From assembly GCF_030161555.1 (NCBI RefSeq), contig NZ_BSUK01000001.1:3410001-3474000 (forward strand): a DNA stretch of 64,000 nucleotides, read 5' to 3'. The notes beneath the pieces are model-generated. The model was given only the letters and a program-made list of their open reading frames with translations, was not told the DNA's origin and did not search any database. Source of the stretch: Luteimicrobium album. GTDB taxonomy: Bacteria; Actinomycetota; Actinomycetes; Actinomycetales; Cellulomonadaceae. This document shows, piece after piece, positions 55,296 to 64,000 of this stretch. Both the position numbers and the translations under genes were made by a program. Within the stretch, counting starts at the first letter, position 1, and every line of letters starts with the position of its first letter.

Positions 55296-55598
55296 GTGTC
55301 CGGAACCGTTGCCAAGCCCGAGGGCATCACCGACCCGCCGATCGACGACCTGCTCGACCGTGCGGACTCGAAGTACGCGCTCGTGATCTACGGCGCGCGT
55401 CGCGCCCGCCAGATCAACTCGTACTACGCCCAGCTCAACGAGGGCCTGCTGGAGAACGTCGGCCCGCTCGTCGAGACGCGTCCGCAGGAGAAGCCGCTGT
55501 CGATCGCGCTGCGCGAGATCAACGCCGGCCTGCTCACCATGACGGAGCGCGAGGACGTCGAGGGCGCGGCGGACGACGCCGCAGAGCCCCAGCTCTGA
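55296..55598 (+). CDS. rpoZ: RNA polymerase omega subunit
   Basis: 100 residues. Omega core: [20 protein letters not shown], then [16 protein letters not shown], the segment that clamps the beta-prime C-terminus, and [17 protein letters not shown] start at 55296 after CTGGAG. The gmk-rpoZ-coaBC-metK order is conserved among actinobacteria. Confidence 0.95.
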   Translation: MSGTVAKPEGITDPPIDDLLDRADSKYALVIYGARRARQINSYYAQLNEGLLENVGPLVETRPQEKPLSIALREINAGLLTMTEREDVEGAADDAAEPQL

Positions 55599-55626
55599 CC
55601 GCCTGAGCCGATCGGGGTCAGCTGCC

Positions 55627-56835
55627 ATGCGCGTCGTCCTCGGGGTCGCGGGCGGGGTTGCCGCCTACAAGGCGGTCCTGCTGCTGCGCCTGCTGCGTGA
55701 GGCGGGCCACGCCGTCCGCGTGATCCCCACCGCGGCAGCACTCCGCTTCGTGGGTGCGCCCACCTGGGAGGCGCTGTCGGGTGAGCCCGTCAGCACGGAC
55801 GTGTTTGACGACGTCCCGGGCGTCGCGCACGTCGCTCTCGGGCAGTCGGCCGACCTCGTGGTCGTCGCGCCCGCTACGGCAGACCTGCTGGCCCGCGCGG
55901 CGACGGGTCAGGCCGACGACCTCCTGACCGCGACCTTGCTGGTGACGCGCGCGCCGGTGGTGCTCGCGCCCGCGATGCACACCGAGATGTGGGAGCACCC
56001 CGCCACGGTCGCGAACGTCGCGACGCTGCGTGCCCGCGGCGTCCACGTGATCGAGCCCGCGTCGGGCCGGCTCACGGGTGCCGACAGCGGCCCGGGCCGG
56101 CTCCCGGAGCCCGACGAGATCGCCCGGGTCGCGCTCGACGTCGCCTCGCGCGGCGCGCATCCGCGCGACCTCGCCGGACGGCGGGTCGTCGTGTCGGCCG
56201 GAGGAACGCGCGAGGCCATCGACCCGGTCCGGTTCATCGGCAACTCGTCGAGCGGCAAGCAGGGCGTGGCGCTCGCACGGGCCGCGGTGGCCCGCGGCGC
56301 CGACGTCGTGCTCGTCGGCGCCAACCTCGCCCAGCCGCCGTCGGGCGTCGGCACGTTCGTCTCCGTCGTCTCGACCGCCGAGCTGCGCGACGCGGTCCGG
56401 TCGGCGGCGCAGGAGGCCGACGTCGTCGTGATGGCCGCGGCCGTCGCCGACTTCCGACCCGTCCACGTGCCCGACGCGAAGATCAAGAAGGTGGCCGGCC
56501 AGGCGCCCGCCCCCATCGAGCTCGTGGAGAACCCCGACATCCTGCGTGAGCTCGCGACCGAGCGGCTGCGCCCCGGTCAGGTCGTCGTCGGCTTCGCAGC
56601 CGAGACGGGCGACGCCGACGGGGACGTCCTGACCCACGGCCGTGCCAAGGCTCGGCGCAAGGGCGCCGACCTCGTCGTCGTGAACGCCGTCGGCGGGGGC
56701 AGGGCCTTCGGCACGGACGAGAACGACGTGACCATCGTCGACGGTGCCGGCGAGGTGGTCGAGACCGCTTCTGGCTCCAAGGAGCTCGTGGCCGACGTCG
56801 TGTGGGACGCGGTCGTCAAGCGCCTCACGCGCTGA
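55627..56835 (+). CDS. coaBC: Phosphopantothenoylcysteine decarboxylase/synthetase CoaBC
   Basis: 402-residue fused enzyme of coenzyme A synthesis. The N-terminal flavoprotein CoaC half has GVAGGVAAYKAVLLLRLL, FDDVPGVAHVALGQSADL (active-site His) and APAMHTEMWEHPA. The C-terminal CoaB half begins VVSAGGTREAIDPVRFIGNS, with AAVADFRPVHVPDAKIKK and VVGFAAETGD. ATG at 55627, 28 bp after rpoZ. It ends convergent with the PCD-VOC gene. Confidence 0.95.
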   Translation: MRVVLGVAGGVAAYKAVLLLRLLREAGHAVRVIPTAAALRFVGAPTWEALSGEPVSTDVFDDVPGVAHVALGQSADLVVVAPATADLLARAATGQADDLLTATLLVTRAPVVLAPAMHTEMWEHPATVANVATLRARGVHVIEPASGRLTGADSGPGRLPEPDEIARVALDVASRGAHPRDLAGRRVVVSAGGTREAIDPVRFIGNSSSGKQGVALARAAVARGADVVLVGANLAQPPSGVGTFVSVVSTAELRDAVRSAAQEADVVVMAAAVADFRPVHVPDAKIKKVAGQAPAPIELVENPDILRELATERLRPGQVVVGFAAETGDADGDVLTHGRAKARRKGADLVVVNAVGGGRAFGTDENDVTIVDGAGEVVETASGSKELVADVVWDAVVKRLTR

Positions 56836-56891
56836 GGTCCTTTCCGCCGAGGCTGCCGTTGCGGTCGGGTTCGTGGGTGGGCACGGTCTGG

Positions 56892-57536
56892 TCAGTCGCG
56901 GTGCTGCCAGGTGCACAGGCACGACCGGTTGCCCTCGGGGTCGGTGAGCACCCAGAACGCCGGCGCCGCGGCGTCGTCGACCGTACCGCCAGCGGCGAGC
57001 GCCGCGTCGATCCGCGGCTGCACCTGCGCCGGCGGGACCCACACGTCGAGGTGCCAGCGCTGGCGCGGCTCGTCCGACCCGGAGCGCTGGAACCACACGA
57101 GCGGCTGGGCGCCCGCCGGGTCGCGTACCTCGTCGTCCGTCCCAGGCCGGGGCTCGTACGCCAGGAACGCGCTCCAGAAGGGCAGGACCCGCGCGTGGTC
57201 GGGGGAGTCGAGGGCGAGCTCGACCCGAGACACGTCGGCGTCGTCGGGGGCGAGCCCCTGCGTGGCCGCGTCCCCGGTCACCCGGCGTGCGAGGTCGACG
57301 TCCCTCGCGGTGAGTCCGCCGGCGTCATGGCTCGTGAGGGCCACGTCGACGTGCGTGTAGCGCAGGTCGACGTCGGGGTGGTGGTTGGCCTCGTCCGCGA
57401 GCGCCCCGACGGCGTCGACGAGCGCGAGGCCGGTCGCGAAGTCGGGGGTTGCGAACCGTGTGACGAGGACGCCGCCGAGATTGGCCCAGCCGGTGAGCGC
57501 GGCGTCGTCGACCTGCTGTCCGGTGAGTGTCGTCAT
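56892..57536 (-). CDS. Pterin-carbinolamine-dehydratase-like/VOC fusion protein
   Basis: 214 residues. The N-terminal half (about 1-100) is PCD-like: [22 protein letters not shown] followed by GGLTARD matches the 4a-hydroxytetrahydrobiopterin dehydratase motif. The C-terminal half (about 105-214) is a glyoxalase/VOC domain ([50 protein letters not shown]). ATG at 57536; divergent from metK. No aromatic amino acid hydroxylase is nearby, so a role in pterin recycling is uncertain. Confidence 0.85.
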   Translation of the reverse strand: MTTLTGQQVDDAALTGWANLGGVLVTRFATPDFATGLALVDAVGALADEANHHPDVDLRYTHVDVALTSHDAGGLTARDVDLARRVTGDAATQGLAPDDADVSRVELALDSPDHARVLPFWSAFLAYEPRPGTDDEVRDPAGAQPLVWFQRSGSDEPRQRWHLDVWVPPAQVQPRIDAALAAGGTVDDAAAPAFWVLTDPEGNRSCLCTWQHRD

Positions 57537-57644
57537 CGGTCCATCGTGGCGCCGGGCGCCCACGCACGCACCTGCGGCCCGTCGCGCCGTCTCGGAGGTT
57601 GGACTCACCCGTGGACATCCCCGTGCTCCGCGCCGCCACGCCTG

Positions 57645-57657
57645 TACGCTGGCGCGC
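57645..57657 (+). promoter_or_regulatory. Leaderless-type -10 for metK
   Basis: TACGCT at 57645-57650, 7 nt before the ATG at 57658. The same hexamer and spacing occur before rarA, aroQ and the gene at 8824. Confidence 0.6.
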
Positions 57658-58887
57658 ATGAGCACCGACCTGTCCGGCATGCGCCTGTTCACCTCCGAGT
57701 CGGTGACGGAGGGCCACCCGGACAAGGTCTGCGACCAGATCTCCGACGCCATCCTCGACGCGATGCTCGCGCAGGACCCGGCAGCGCGCGTGGCCGTCGA
57801 GACGCTCGTGACGACGGGCCTCGTGCAGGTGGCCGGCGAGGTGACCACGACGGCGTACGTCGAGATCCCGCAGATCGTCCGTGAGGTCGTCCGGGGGATC
57901 GGGTACACGTCGTCGGACATCGGCTTCGACGGGGACTCGTGCGGCGTGTCGGTGTCGATCGGTCAGCAGTCGCCGGACATCGCGCAGGGCGTGGACAAGT
58001 CCGAGGAGGAGCGCGACGACTCGTCGGGCCCGTCGATCACGCGTGACCCGCTCGACGTGCAGGGTGCGGGCGACCAGGGGCTCATGTTCGGGTACGCGTG
58101 CGACGACACGGCGACGCTCATGCCGCTGCCGGTCTTCCTGGCGCACCGGCTCGCTGAGCGGCTCGCGGCGGTCCGCAAGGACGGCACGGTCCCGGGCCTG
58201 CGTCCGGACGGCAAGACGCAGGTCACGATCGCGTACGACGGCGACCGGCCCGTGGGCATCGACACGGTCGTGGTCTCGGCGCAGCACGACGAGAAGACGA
58301 TCCAGACGGAGCTGCGCGAGCAGGTGCGCGAGAGCGTGATCGAGCCGGTCCTCGCGGCGCTCGAGCTGCCTGACGGCGCGAGCCTCGAAGGCCCGCGCCA
58401 GGTGTTCGTGAACCCGACGGGCAAGTTCGAGATCGGCGGCCCCAAGGGCGACGCCGGGCTGACGGGCCGCAAGATCATCGTCGACACGTACGGCGGCATG
58501 GCGCGCCACGGCGGCGGGGCGTTCTCGGGCAAGGACCCGTCGAAGGTGGACCGGTCGGCGGCGTACGCGATGCGCTGGGTCGCGAAGAACGTCGTGGCCG
58601 CGGGGCTCGCACGGCGCTGCGAGGTGCAGGTCGCGTACGCGATCGGGCGCGCGCACCCGGTGGGCCTGTACGTCGAGACGTTCGGCACGGAGGCCGTGCC
58701 GGTCGACCGCATCCAGGCCGCGATCCGTGAGGTGTTCGACCTGCGGCCGGCGGCGATCATCGCGGACCTCGACCTGCTGCGCCCGATCTACCGGCAGACG
58801 GCCGCCTACGGGCACTTCGGGCGCGAGCTCGACGGGCTCACGTGGGAGCGCACCGACCGCGTCGACGCGCTGCGCGCCGCCGTCTGA
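57658..58887 (+). CDS. metK: S-adenosylmethionine synthase
   Basis: 409 residues; makes SAM from methionine and ATP. Motifs: [23 protein letters not shown], the ATP-site [16 protein letters not shown], and [38 protein letters not shown] at the start fits the leaderless ATG at 57658. No SAM riboswitch-like leader is possible in front of it because there is almost no 5' UTR. Confidence 0.96.
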   Translation: MSTDLSGMRLFTSESVTEGHPDKVCDQISDAILDAMLAQDPAARVAVETLVTTGLVQVAGEVTTTAYVEIPQIVREVVRGIGYTSSDIGFDGDSCGVSVSIGQQSPDIAQGVDKSEEERDDSSGPSITRDPLDVQGAGDQGLMFGYACDDTATLMPLPVFLAHRLAERLAAVRKDGTVPGLRPDGKTQVTIAYDGDRPVGIDTVVVSAQHDEKTIQTELREQVRESVIEPVLAALELPDGASLEGPRQVFVNPTGKFEIGGPKGDAGLTGRKIIVDTYGGMARHGGGAFSGKDPSKVDRSAAYAMRWVAKNVVAAGLARRCEVQVAYAIGRAHPVGLYVETFGTEAVPVDRIQAAIREVFDLRPAAIIADLDLLRPIYRQTAAYGHFGRELDGLTWERTDRVDALRAAV

Positions 58888-58953
58888 ACCGGCGACCCGC
58901 CCCGCCTGTGCACGCGGCGCCCCGGGGTGGGCGCGGCGTGCTGGGATAGGGCC

Positions 58954-61100
58954 ATGGGAGCAGAACCGGCCGAGCAGCTCGCGCTGCCGGGCCTCGAGAC
59001 GGCCGGCGCCCCCGCAAGGCTCGGCGTCCGCGCGCCGCCGAGGGTGGCATCCCGCTCGCCGCCGACCTCCCCGTCGCCCGGGTCGCGCTCGAGCTGCCGC
59101 CCGCGCACCTGGACCGGACGTTCGACTACGTGGTCCCCGCGGACGCCGCCGAGACCGCTCGGCCGGGCGTCCGCGTGAAGGTGCGGTTCGGCGCGCAGGA
59201 CGTGGGCGGGTTCCTCGTGGACCGGGCCGCGTCGTCGGAGCACGGTGACCGTCTGGTCCCGCTGCGCCGGGTCGTCTCGCCCGAGCCGGTGCTCACGCCT
59301 GCGGTCCTGCGGCTCGCCCGGGCGGTGGCCGACCGCTACGCCGGCACGCTCGCGGACGTCCTGCGGCTCGCGGTGCCGCCGCGCCACGCGCGCACCGAGC
59401 AGGCCACCCACGCAGGCCCGACAACCGACTCGCTGCCCCCGCTCGCGGAGGCGCCGGGGGAGTGGCGGCCCTATCGAGGTGGTGTCGCCCTGCTCCGCCA
59501 TCTCGCGGCCGGCGGTGCCCCGCGCGCCGCCTGGACCGCGCTGCCGGGGCCCGACCCGCTCGTCGACACCGGCGCCCACTGGGCCGCCGCGCTGGCGGAG
59601 GCCGTCCGGGTGGCGGTCGGGGCCGGACGCGGGGCGCTCGTCGTCCTGCCCGACGCACGGGACGTCGCACGCCTGTCCCGCGCGCTCGAGGCGCGCGGGC
59701 TGCCTCCCTGGGTGCCCGCCACCGGGGGACGGGTCGCACACCTGACCGCCGAGGACGGCCCGTCGGCACGCTACGCCCAGTTCCTCGCGGTGCTCCGGGG
59801 CGACGTGCCGGTCGCGATCGGCACCCGCGCGGCGGCGTTCGCGCCGGTCCACGACCTCGGGCTCGTCGTGTGCTGGGACGACACCGCCGACACGCACGCC
59901 GAGCCGCGCGCCCCGTACCCGCACACGCGCGAGGTGCTCGCGCTGCGGGCGGAGCTCGAGCGGTGCGCGTTCGTCGTGGGGTCGCACGCCCGGACCACCG
60001 CGACCCAGGCCCTCGTGGCGCGTGGGTGGGCCAAGGACGTCGTCGCGCCGCGCGCCGTCGTGCGGGAGCGGACGCCGCGCGTGCGGGCGCTCACGTCGGT
60101 CGAGCTCGCGAAGGAGGGCCCGGGTGCCGCGGCACGCCTGCCCGCCCCGGCGCTGCACGCCGTCCGCCAGGCGCTCGAGTCCGGGCCGGTGCTCGTCCAG
60201 GTGCCCCGCAGCGGGTACGTGCCCGTGGTCGCGTGCGGGCGCTGCAGGACGCCGGCCCGCTGCGCCACCTGCCACGGACCGCTCGGGCTCACGGGCGGGC
60301 GTTCCGACCCGCAGTGCCGTTGGTGCGGGCGGCTCGCCGTCGACTGGACGTGCGCCGAGTGCGGGGGCCACGGCCTCCGCGCCACCGCGGTCGGTTCGGG
60401 GCGGACGGCCGAGGAGCTCGGTCGCGCGTTCCCCGGGGTCACCGTCCGGGTGTCCGGGGCGGCGACCGGCGTCCTCGACACGGTGCCCGCCCGCCGCGCG
60501 ATCGTGGTCGCCACGCCCGGCGCGGAGCCGGTGGCCCCCGGCGGCTTCGTGTGCGCGCTCCTGCTCGACGCCGCGGCGAGCACCGCCGGCCGCGGCCTCG
60601 GGGTCGCGCAGGACGCGCTCGCCCGGTGGCTGGCCGCCGCCTCGCTCGTGCGCCGGGCTCCCGACGGCGGCCAGGTGCTGCTCGTCGGCGACGCGGCTCC
60701 CGCACCCACGGGGGCGCTCGTGCGGTGGGACCCGGTGGGGCTGGCCGCCCGCGAGCTCGAGGAGGTCACCGAGCTCGGCCTCCCGCCCGCCGTGCGCATG
60801 GCGTCCGTGGAGGGCGAGCGGACCGCGGTGTCCGCCGTCGTCGGGCGCGTAGCCCTCGCGACGGGCGACGCCGTCCTGGGGCCGGTCACGCTGGAACCCG
60901 CGCCGTCGTCGCGTGGGGGGCGGAGCTCCGACGACGCCTTGGTCCTCCCCGGCAGCGAGCCCGTCCGGGTGCTCGTCCGCGTGCCCTGGGAGCAGGGTCG
61001 AGAGCTCGCCCGCCAGCTCGCCGCGTCGCTCGCCGTGCGCAGCGCCCGGCGCGAGGGCGGCGACGTCCGTGTCCGCCTCGACCCGAGGGAGATCGTGTGA
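58954..61100 (+). CDS. priA: Primosomal protein N' (PriA), helicase motifs lost (one frameshift)
   Basis: About 715 residues after correction. N-terminal DNA-binding part VARVALELPPAHLDRTFDYVVP; zinc cluster CGRCRTPARCATCHGPL and CRWCGRLAVDWTCAECGG. No Walker A GxGKT motif is visible where the helicase core should be, as is usual in actinobacterial PriA, so an ATP-independent replication-restart role is likely. ATG 58954 and the body differ in frame. Adding one C to the C5 run 59009-59013 gives AGAPRKARRPRAAEGGIPLAADLP and joins them. It overlaps the HAD gene by GTGA. Confidence 0.9.
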
Positions 61101-61744
61101 CGTCCGAAGCCGCCGCCGGAGGCGGCCGCCCGCCCGTCGAGGCCGTCCTGTTCGACCTGGGGAACGTGCTGGTCCGGTGGGACCCGCACGGGGCCTTCCG
61201 TGGCGTGACGTCCCGCGACGACGTCGAGCGGTTCTTCGCCGACGTCGACTTCCCCGACCTCAACCGGCGCGCCGACGCCGGCCTGTCCTGGACGGACGTC
61301 CGCGCGGAGGTCGCGGCGTCGCACCCGGCGCACGCGCCGCTCGTCGACACGTACGTCGCACGGTTCGCGGCGACACTTGCCGGACCGGTGCCGGGCAGCG
61401 AGGCCATCGTCCGCGAGCTGGGAGCGCTGGGCCTGCGCCTCTTCGGGCTCACGAACTGGTCCGCCGAGACCTACCCGCACGGGCCGAGGGCCGCGCCCGC
61501 CATCGACCTCCTTGCGGACGTGCTGGTCTCCGGCCAGGAGGGTCTGGTCAAGCCGGACCCGGCGATCTTCGAGCTCGCGGCCGAGCGGTTCGGGCTCGAC
61601 CCGGCACGCACGGTGTTCGTCGACGACGCCCCGGCGAACGTCGCCGCGGCCGCCCGGTCGGGCTTCGTGGCGGTGCGGTTCACGACAGCCGACGCTCTGC
61701 GTGGCGCGCTGCGCGGGCTGGGACTCAGGCTCGCGGCGTCGTGA
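61097..61744 (+). CDS. HAD-superfamily hydrolase (subfamily IA)
   Basis: 215 residues. HAD motif I LFDLGNVLVRWD (about 18-29), motif II FGLTNWSAETYP, motif III Lys in GLVKPDPAIF, and motif IV VFVDDAPANVAAA. The FDLGNVL form is that of haloacid-dehalogenase/epoxide-hydrolase-N-like phosphatases. GTG at 61097 overlaps priA. Its last 20 bp overlap the convergent XRE gene. Substrate unknown. Confidence 0.88.
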   Translation: MTSEAAAGGGRPPVEAVLFDLGNVLVRWDPHGAFRGVTSRDDVERFFADVDFPDLNRRADAGLSWTDVRAEVAASHPAHAPLVDTYVARFAATLAGPVPGSEAIVRELGALGLRLFGLTNWSAETYPHGPRAAPAIDLLADVLVSGQEGLVKPDPAIFELAAERFGLDPARTVFVDDAPANVAAAARSGFVAVRFTTADALRGALRGLGLRLAAS

Positions 61745-62288
61745 TGACCAGGACGGCGGTCGCGCCGTCGGGTCCCGCCGCGTAGGAGTGCGGGACGTCG
61801 CTGGTCCAGGCGACGTGCTGCCCGACCGGTGCGTCGTGCACCTCGTCGCCGTCCGGAGCGTGGCGCACGACGCGGAAGCGACCCCGTGTGGTCACGAGGT
61901 GCTCGACGACGCCGGGGGCATGCGCGGGGGAGCGGCGGGACACGCCGGCGTCGTGCTCCAGCGTGTAGACCTCGACGGTCGTGCCGTCCACCTCCGTCCG
62001 GACGTCGAGCAGGCGGCTGCGGGCGCCCTCGCCGTCGACGACGCTTCCGGGCACGTCGCCGAGCAGGTCGGCGAGCGGGACGCGAAGCGGCCCGGCGAGC
62101 GCGTAGAGGCTCGCGAGCGTCGGGTTGCGCCGGCCCGCCTCCAGCTCGGACAGCAGCCCCTTCCCGACGCCGGCCCGTGCCGCGAGCGCGGAGAGCGACA
62201 GTCCCCGCGCCTCGCGGAGCTGCCGGATCCGCCGGCCCACGTGGAGCGCCACGTCGTCGCTCGGGTTCGGGTGCTGGTGCGTTGCCAC
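61725..62288 (-). CDS. XRE-family regulator with cupin domain
   Basis: 187 residues. HTH domain at about 14-72: LHVGRRIRQLREARGLSLSALAARAGVGK and LLSELEAGRRNPTLASLYALA. C-terminal cupin (about 110-187) with VVEHLVTTRGRFRV and GQHVAWTSDVPHSYAAG, likely a small-molecule sensor. ATG at 62288. Divergent from benE across a 23-bp gap holding a palindrome, so it probably represses benE and perhaps itself. Confidence 0.9.
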   Translation of the reverse strand: MATHQHPNPSDDVALHVGRRIRQLREARGLSLSALAARAGVGKGLLSELEAGRRNPTLASLYALAGPLRVPLADLLGDVPGSVVDGEGARSRLLDVRTEVDGTTVEVYTLEHDAGVSRRSPAHAPGVVEHLVTTRGRFRVVRHAPDGDEVHDAPVGQHVAWTSDVPHSYAAGPDGATAVLVITTPRA

Positions 62289-62298
62289 CGCCTCAGAC

Positions 62299-62318
62299 TA
62301 TCGTTCCGTATATGGAAC
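62299..62318 (+). promoter_or_regulatory. benE leaderless promoter with XRE operator
   Basis: TATCGT (62299-62304) lies 7 nt before ATG 62312. A 16-bp palindrome GTTCCGTATATGGAAC (62303-62318; 7 of 8 pairs) begins in the -10 and covers the start codon. GTTCC/GGAAC half-sites are typical of XRE-cupin regulators. Binding would block both transcription start and the leaderless start codon. Confidence 0.75.
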
Positions 62319-63532
62319 GCACTCGGGCGATGCGCGAGGACCGGACCCGGCCGGTCCTCGCGGGGGTCGTCACCGCGCTCGTCGGGTTCTCCAGCTCCTT
62401 CGCCGTCGTGATCGCGGGGTTGCGGGCTGTCGGCGCGACACCGGCACAGGCCGGCTCCGGGCTCGCCGCCCTCTGCCTGGCACAAGGGATCGGGATGATC
62501 CTGCTCTCGTGGCGCCACCGCATCCCGCTCACGCTCGCCTGGTCGACGCCGGGTGCGGCCCTGCTCGTGAGCACCGGGGCGGTCACGGGCGGATGGCCGG
62601 CCGCCGTGGGGGCGTTCGTCCTCGTCGGCCTGCTGGTCCTGGTCACGGCCGCATGGCCCAGGCTCGGCGGGCTCGTCGGGCGGATCCCGGTCCCGGTCGC
62701 GCAGGCGATGCTCGCCGGCGTCCTGCTGACCTTGTGCCTCGCCCCCGTGCACGCGCTCGCCACCCGGCCCACGTTCGTCCTCCCGGTGCTCCTCGTCTGG
62801 CTGGTCCTCCTGCGCCTCGCGCCGCGGTGGGCGACACCCGCCGCCCTGGCGCTGACGATCGCCCTGGTGGTCGTCGACGAGGTCCGGCACAGCGGCCTGC
62901 CCGGCTCGTCGTTCGGCCACCTCGTCTGGACCACGCCCCACCTGACGTGGCAGGCCGTCGTCGGGCTCGCCGTGCCGCTCTTCCTCGTGACCATGGCGTC
63001 CCAGAACGTGCCCGGTGTCGCGGTGCTCGGGACGTTCGGCTATCGGGTGCCGTGGCGCTCCGCGATGACGGTGACCGGGATCGGCACGGTGCTCGCGGCG
63101 CCCGTCGGCGGGCACGCCGTCAACCTCGCCGCCATCACGGCAGCGCTCGCCGCCTCGCCGGACGCGTCCCCCGACCCGCGGCGCCGGTGGCTCGCGACGC
63201 ACGTCGCGGGCTGGTGCTACGTGTTCCTCGCTCTCGCGTCGACCTGGCTCGCCGCGCTCGTCGCGCTCGCGCCCGCCGGTGTCGTCGAGGCGGCCGCGGG
63301 CCTGGCGCTGCTCGGCAGTCTCGCAGGTGCTCTCCGCGGCGCCTTCGTCGCGGACGGCCCGCGCGAGCCGGCGGTCGTGGCGTTCGTCGTCGCTGCCTCG
63401 GGCGTCGCGCTCGGGGGCGTGGGGGCGGCGTTCTGGGCGCTGCTCGCCGGGCTCGTCGTGGGCGCCGTCCTGCACCGCCCGACGCCGCCCGTGTCCGCCG
63501 ACACGACCACCGGGGACCCTGCCCACCCGTAG
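62312..63532 (+). CDS. BenE-family benzoate/H+ symporter-like transporter
   Basis: 406 residues, about 12 helices. Signature segments: [69 protein letters not shown] and [14 protein letters not shown]. These match the BenE family of aromatic-acid transporters, although many bacterial members have other or unknown substrates. No aromatic-degradation genes are nearby. The ATG at 62312 is inside the XRE operator. The stop codon TAG is also the first half of the fmt -10 (TAGAAT). Confidence 0.88.
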   Translation: MERTRAMREDRTRPVLAGVVTALVGFSSSFAVVIAGLRAVGATPAQAGSGLAALCLAQGIGMILLSWRHRIPLTLAWSTPGAALLVSTGAVTGGWPAAVGAFVLVGLLVLVTAAWPRLGGLVGRIPVPVAQAMLAGVLLTLCLAPVHALATRPTFVLPVLLVWLVLLRLAPRWATPAALALTIALVVVDEVRHSGLPGSSFGHLVWTTPHLTWQAVVGLAVPLFLVTMASQNVPGVAVLGTFGYRVPWRSAMTVTGIGTVLAAPVGGHAVNLAAITAALAASPDASPDPRRRWLATHVAGWCYVFLALASTWLAALVALAPAGVVEAAAGLALLGSLAGALRGAFVADGPREPAVVAFVVAASGVALGGVGAAFWALLAGLVVGAVLHRPTPPVSADTTTGDPAHP

Positions 63533-63542
63533 AATCGGGCCC
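63530..63542 (+). promoter_or_regulatory. Leaderless-type -10 for fmt
   Basis: TAGAAT at 63530-63535, 7 nt before ATG 63543, overlapping the benE stop codon. Confidence 0.6.
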
Positions 63543-64000
63543 ATGCGCCTCCTCTTCGCCGGGACCCCGGACGTCGCCGTCCCGTCGCTCGAGGCGCTCC
63601 TCGGCTCGCGCCACGAGGTGGTCGCCGCGCTCACGCGTCCCGACGCCCGCGTGGGTCGCGGGCGCGCGCTGACGCCGAGCCCGGTGCGCGTCCGCGCCGA
63701 GGAGGCGGGCCTGCCCGTGATCACCGCGCGGCCGCGCAGCGAGGGCTTCCTCGACGTGCTGGCCGACCTGCGCGTCGACGCCGCCGTCGTCGTCGCCTAC
63801 GGCGAGATCCTGCCCCGGACCGTCCTGGACGCCGTCCCGCACGGCTGGGTCAACGTCCACTTCTCGCTCCTGCCGGCCTGGCGCGGCGCCGCCCCGTGCA
63901 GCGTGCCGTGATGGCGGGCGACGAGGTGACGGGCGTCTCCACGTTCCGGCTCACGCCGGGCCTCGACGAGGGGCCGGTGTACGGCACCATGACCGAGACG
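63543..64000 (+). CDS. fmt: Methionyl-tRNA formyltransferase (3' truncated, one frameshift)
   Basis: N-terminal half of Fmt, which formylates initiator Met-t[23 protein letters not shown], then [37 protein letters not shown], contains the formyl-folate site. The catalytic [17 protein letters not shown] continues only after adding one C to the C4 run 63892-63895, giving [28 protein letters not shown]. The window ends inside the gene. priA followed by fmt is conserved; here HAD, XRE and benE lie between them. Confidence 0.93.

Overview
The window is about 73% GC, uses GTG and TTG starts freely, is packed with 4-bp ATGA/GTGA gene overlaps, and carries Rel-family ppGpp, mihF, Rv2578c-type radical SAM, DUF349 and secDF-apt-rel orders. 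This points to an actinobacterium, most likely Micrococcales close to Cellulomonas (inferred from gene content and protein style; not searched). Nearly everything is core chromosome.

Layout. 1-6510: yajC-secD-secF-apt-rel (protein export, purine salvage, stringent response). 6467-11004: AbiEi-like gene, DUF349 protein, metallo-hydrolase, hisS. 11027-14357: radical SAM gene under an SOS box, two small enzymes, and an SseB-like/WXG100-like pair. 14480-23208: aspS, enoyl-CoA hydratase, globin, MMPL transporter, rarA, rpsD and two small membrane-anchored proteins. 23296-33699: alaS, ruvX, a duplicated mltG flanking aroE, a prepilin peptidase, aroC-aroK-aroB. 33717-36973 (minus): lipid/transport cassette. 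37008-41083: aroQ, a palindrome-controlled regulator, an IS110 element, a membrane protein, efp, nusB. 41169-44104: sugar-type transporter and PLP decarboxylase. 44168-53308: the pyrimidine operon pyrR-pyrB-pyrC-(PH-like)-carA-carB-pyrF. 53365-64000: phosphatase, mihF-gmk-rpoZ-coaBC, metK, priA, HAD, XRE regulator/BenE transporter, fmt (cut by the window end).

Three things stand out. First, the IS110 element (38146-39603) has a non-coding region upstream of its recombinase that folds into two loops. Segments of these loops match the element's own right donor end (7/7), the host target (7/7) and, less well, the left donor end: a bridge RNA that can be read from sequence. The element sits exactly in an ATGA overlap and swaps one gene's ATG for a GTG. 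Second, fourteen or fifteen one-base deletions, almost all in G/C runs of 4-5, break otherwise conserved genes (yajC, secD, DUF349, echA, alaS, two MFS genes, PLP decarboxylase twice, pyrR, carB, mihF, priA, fmt, probably GDPD). They look like homopolymer undercalls, and corrected gene spans are given. Third, regulatory DNA is legible: a LexA box inside a promoter, a PyrR-type hairpin on the pyrR ribosome site, an XRE operator over a start codon, and a recurring TAnnnT-(6-7 nt)-ATG layout typical of leaderless transcripts.
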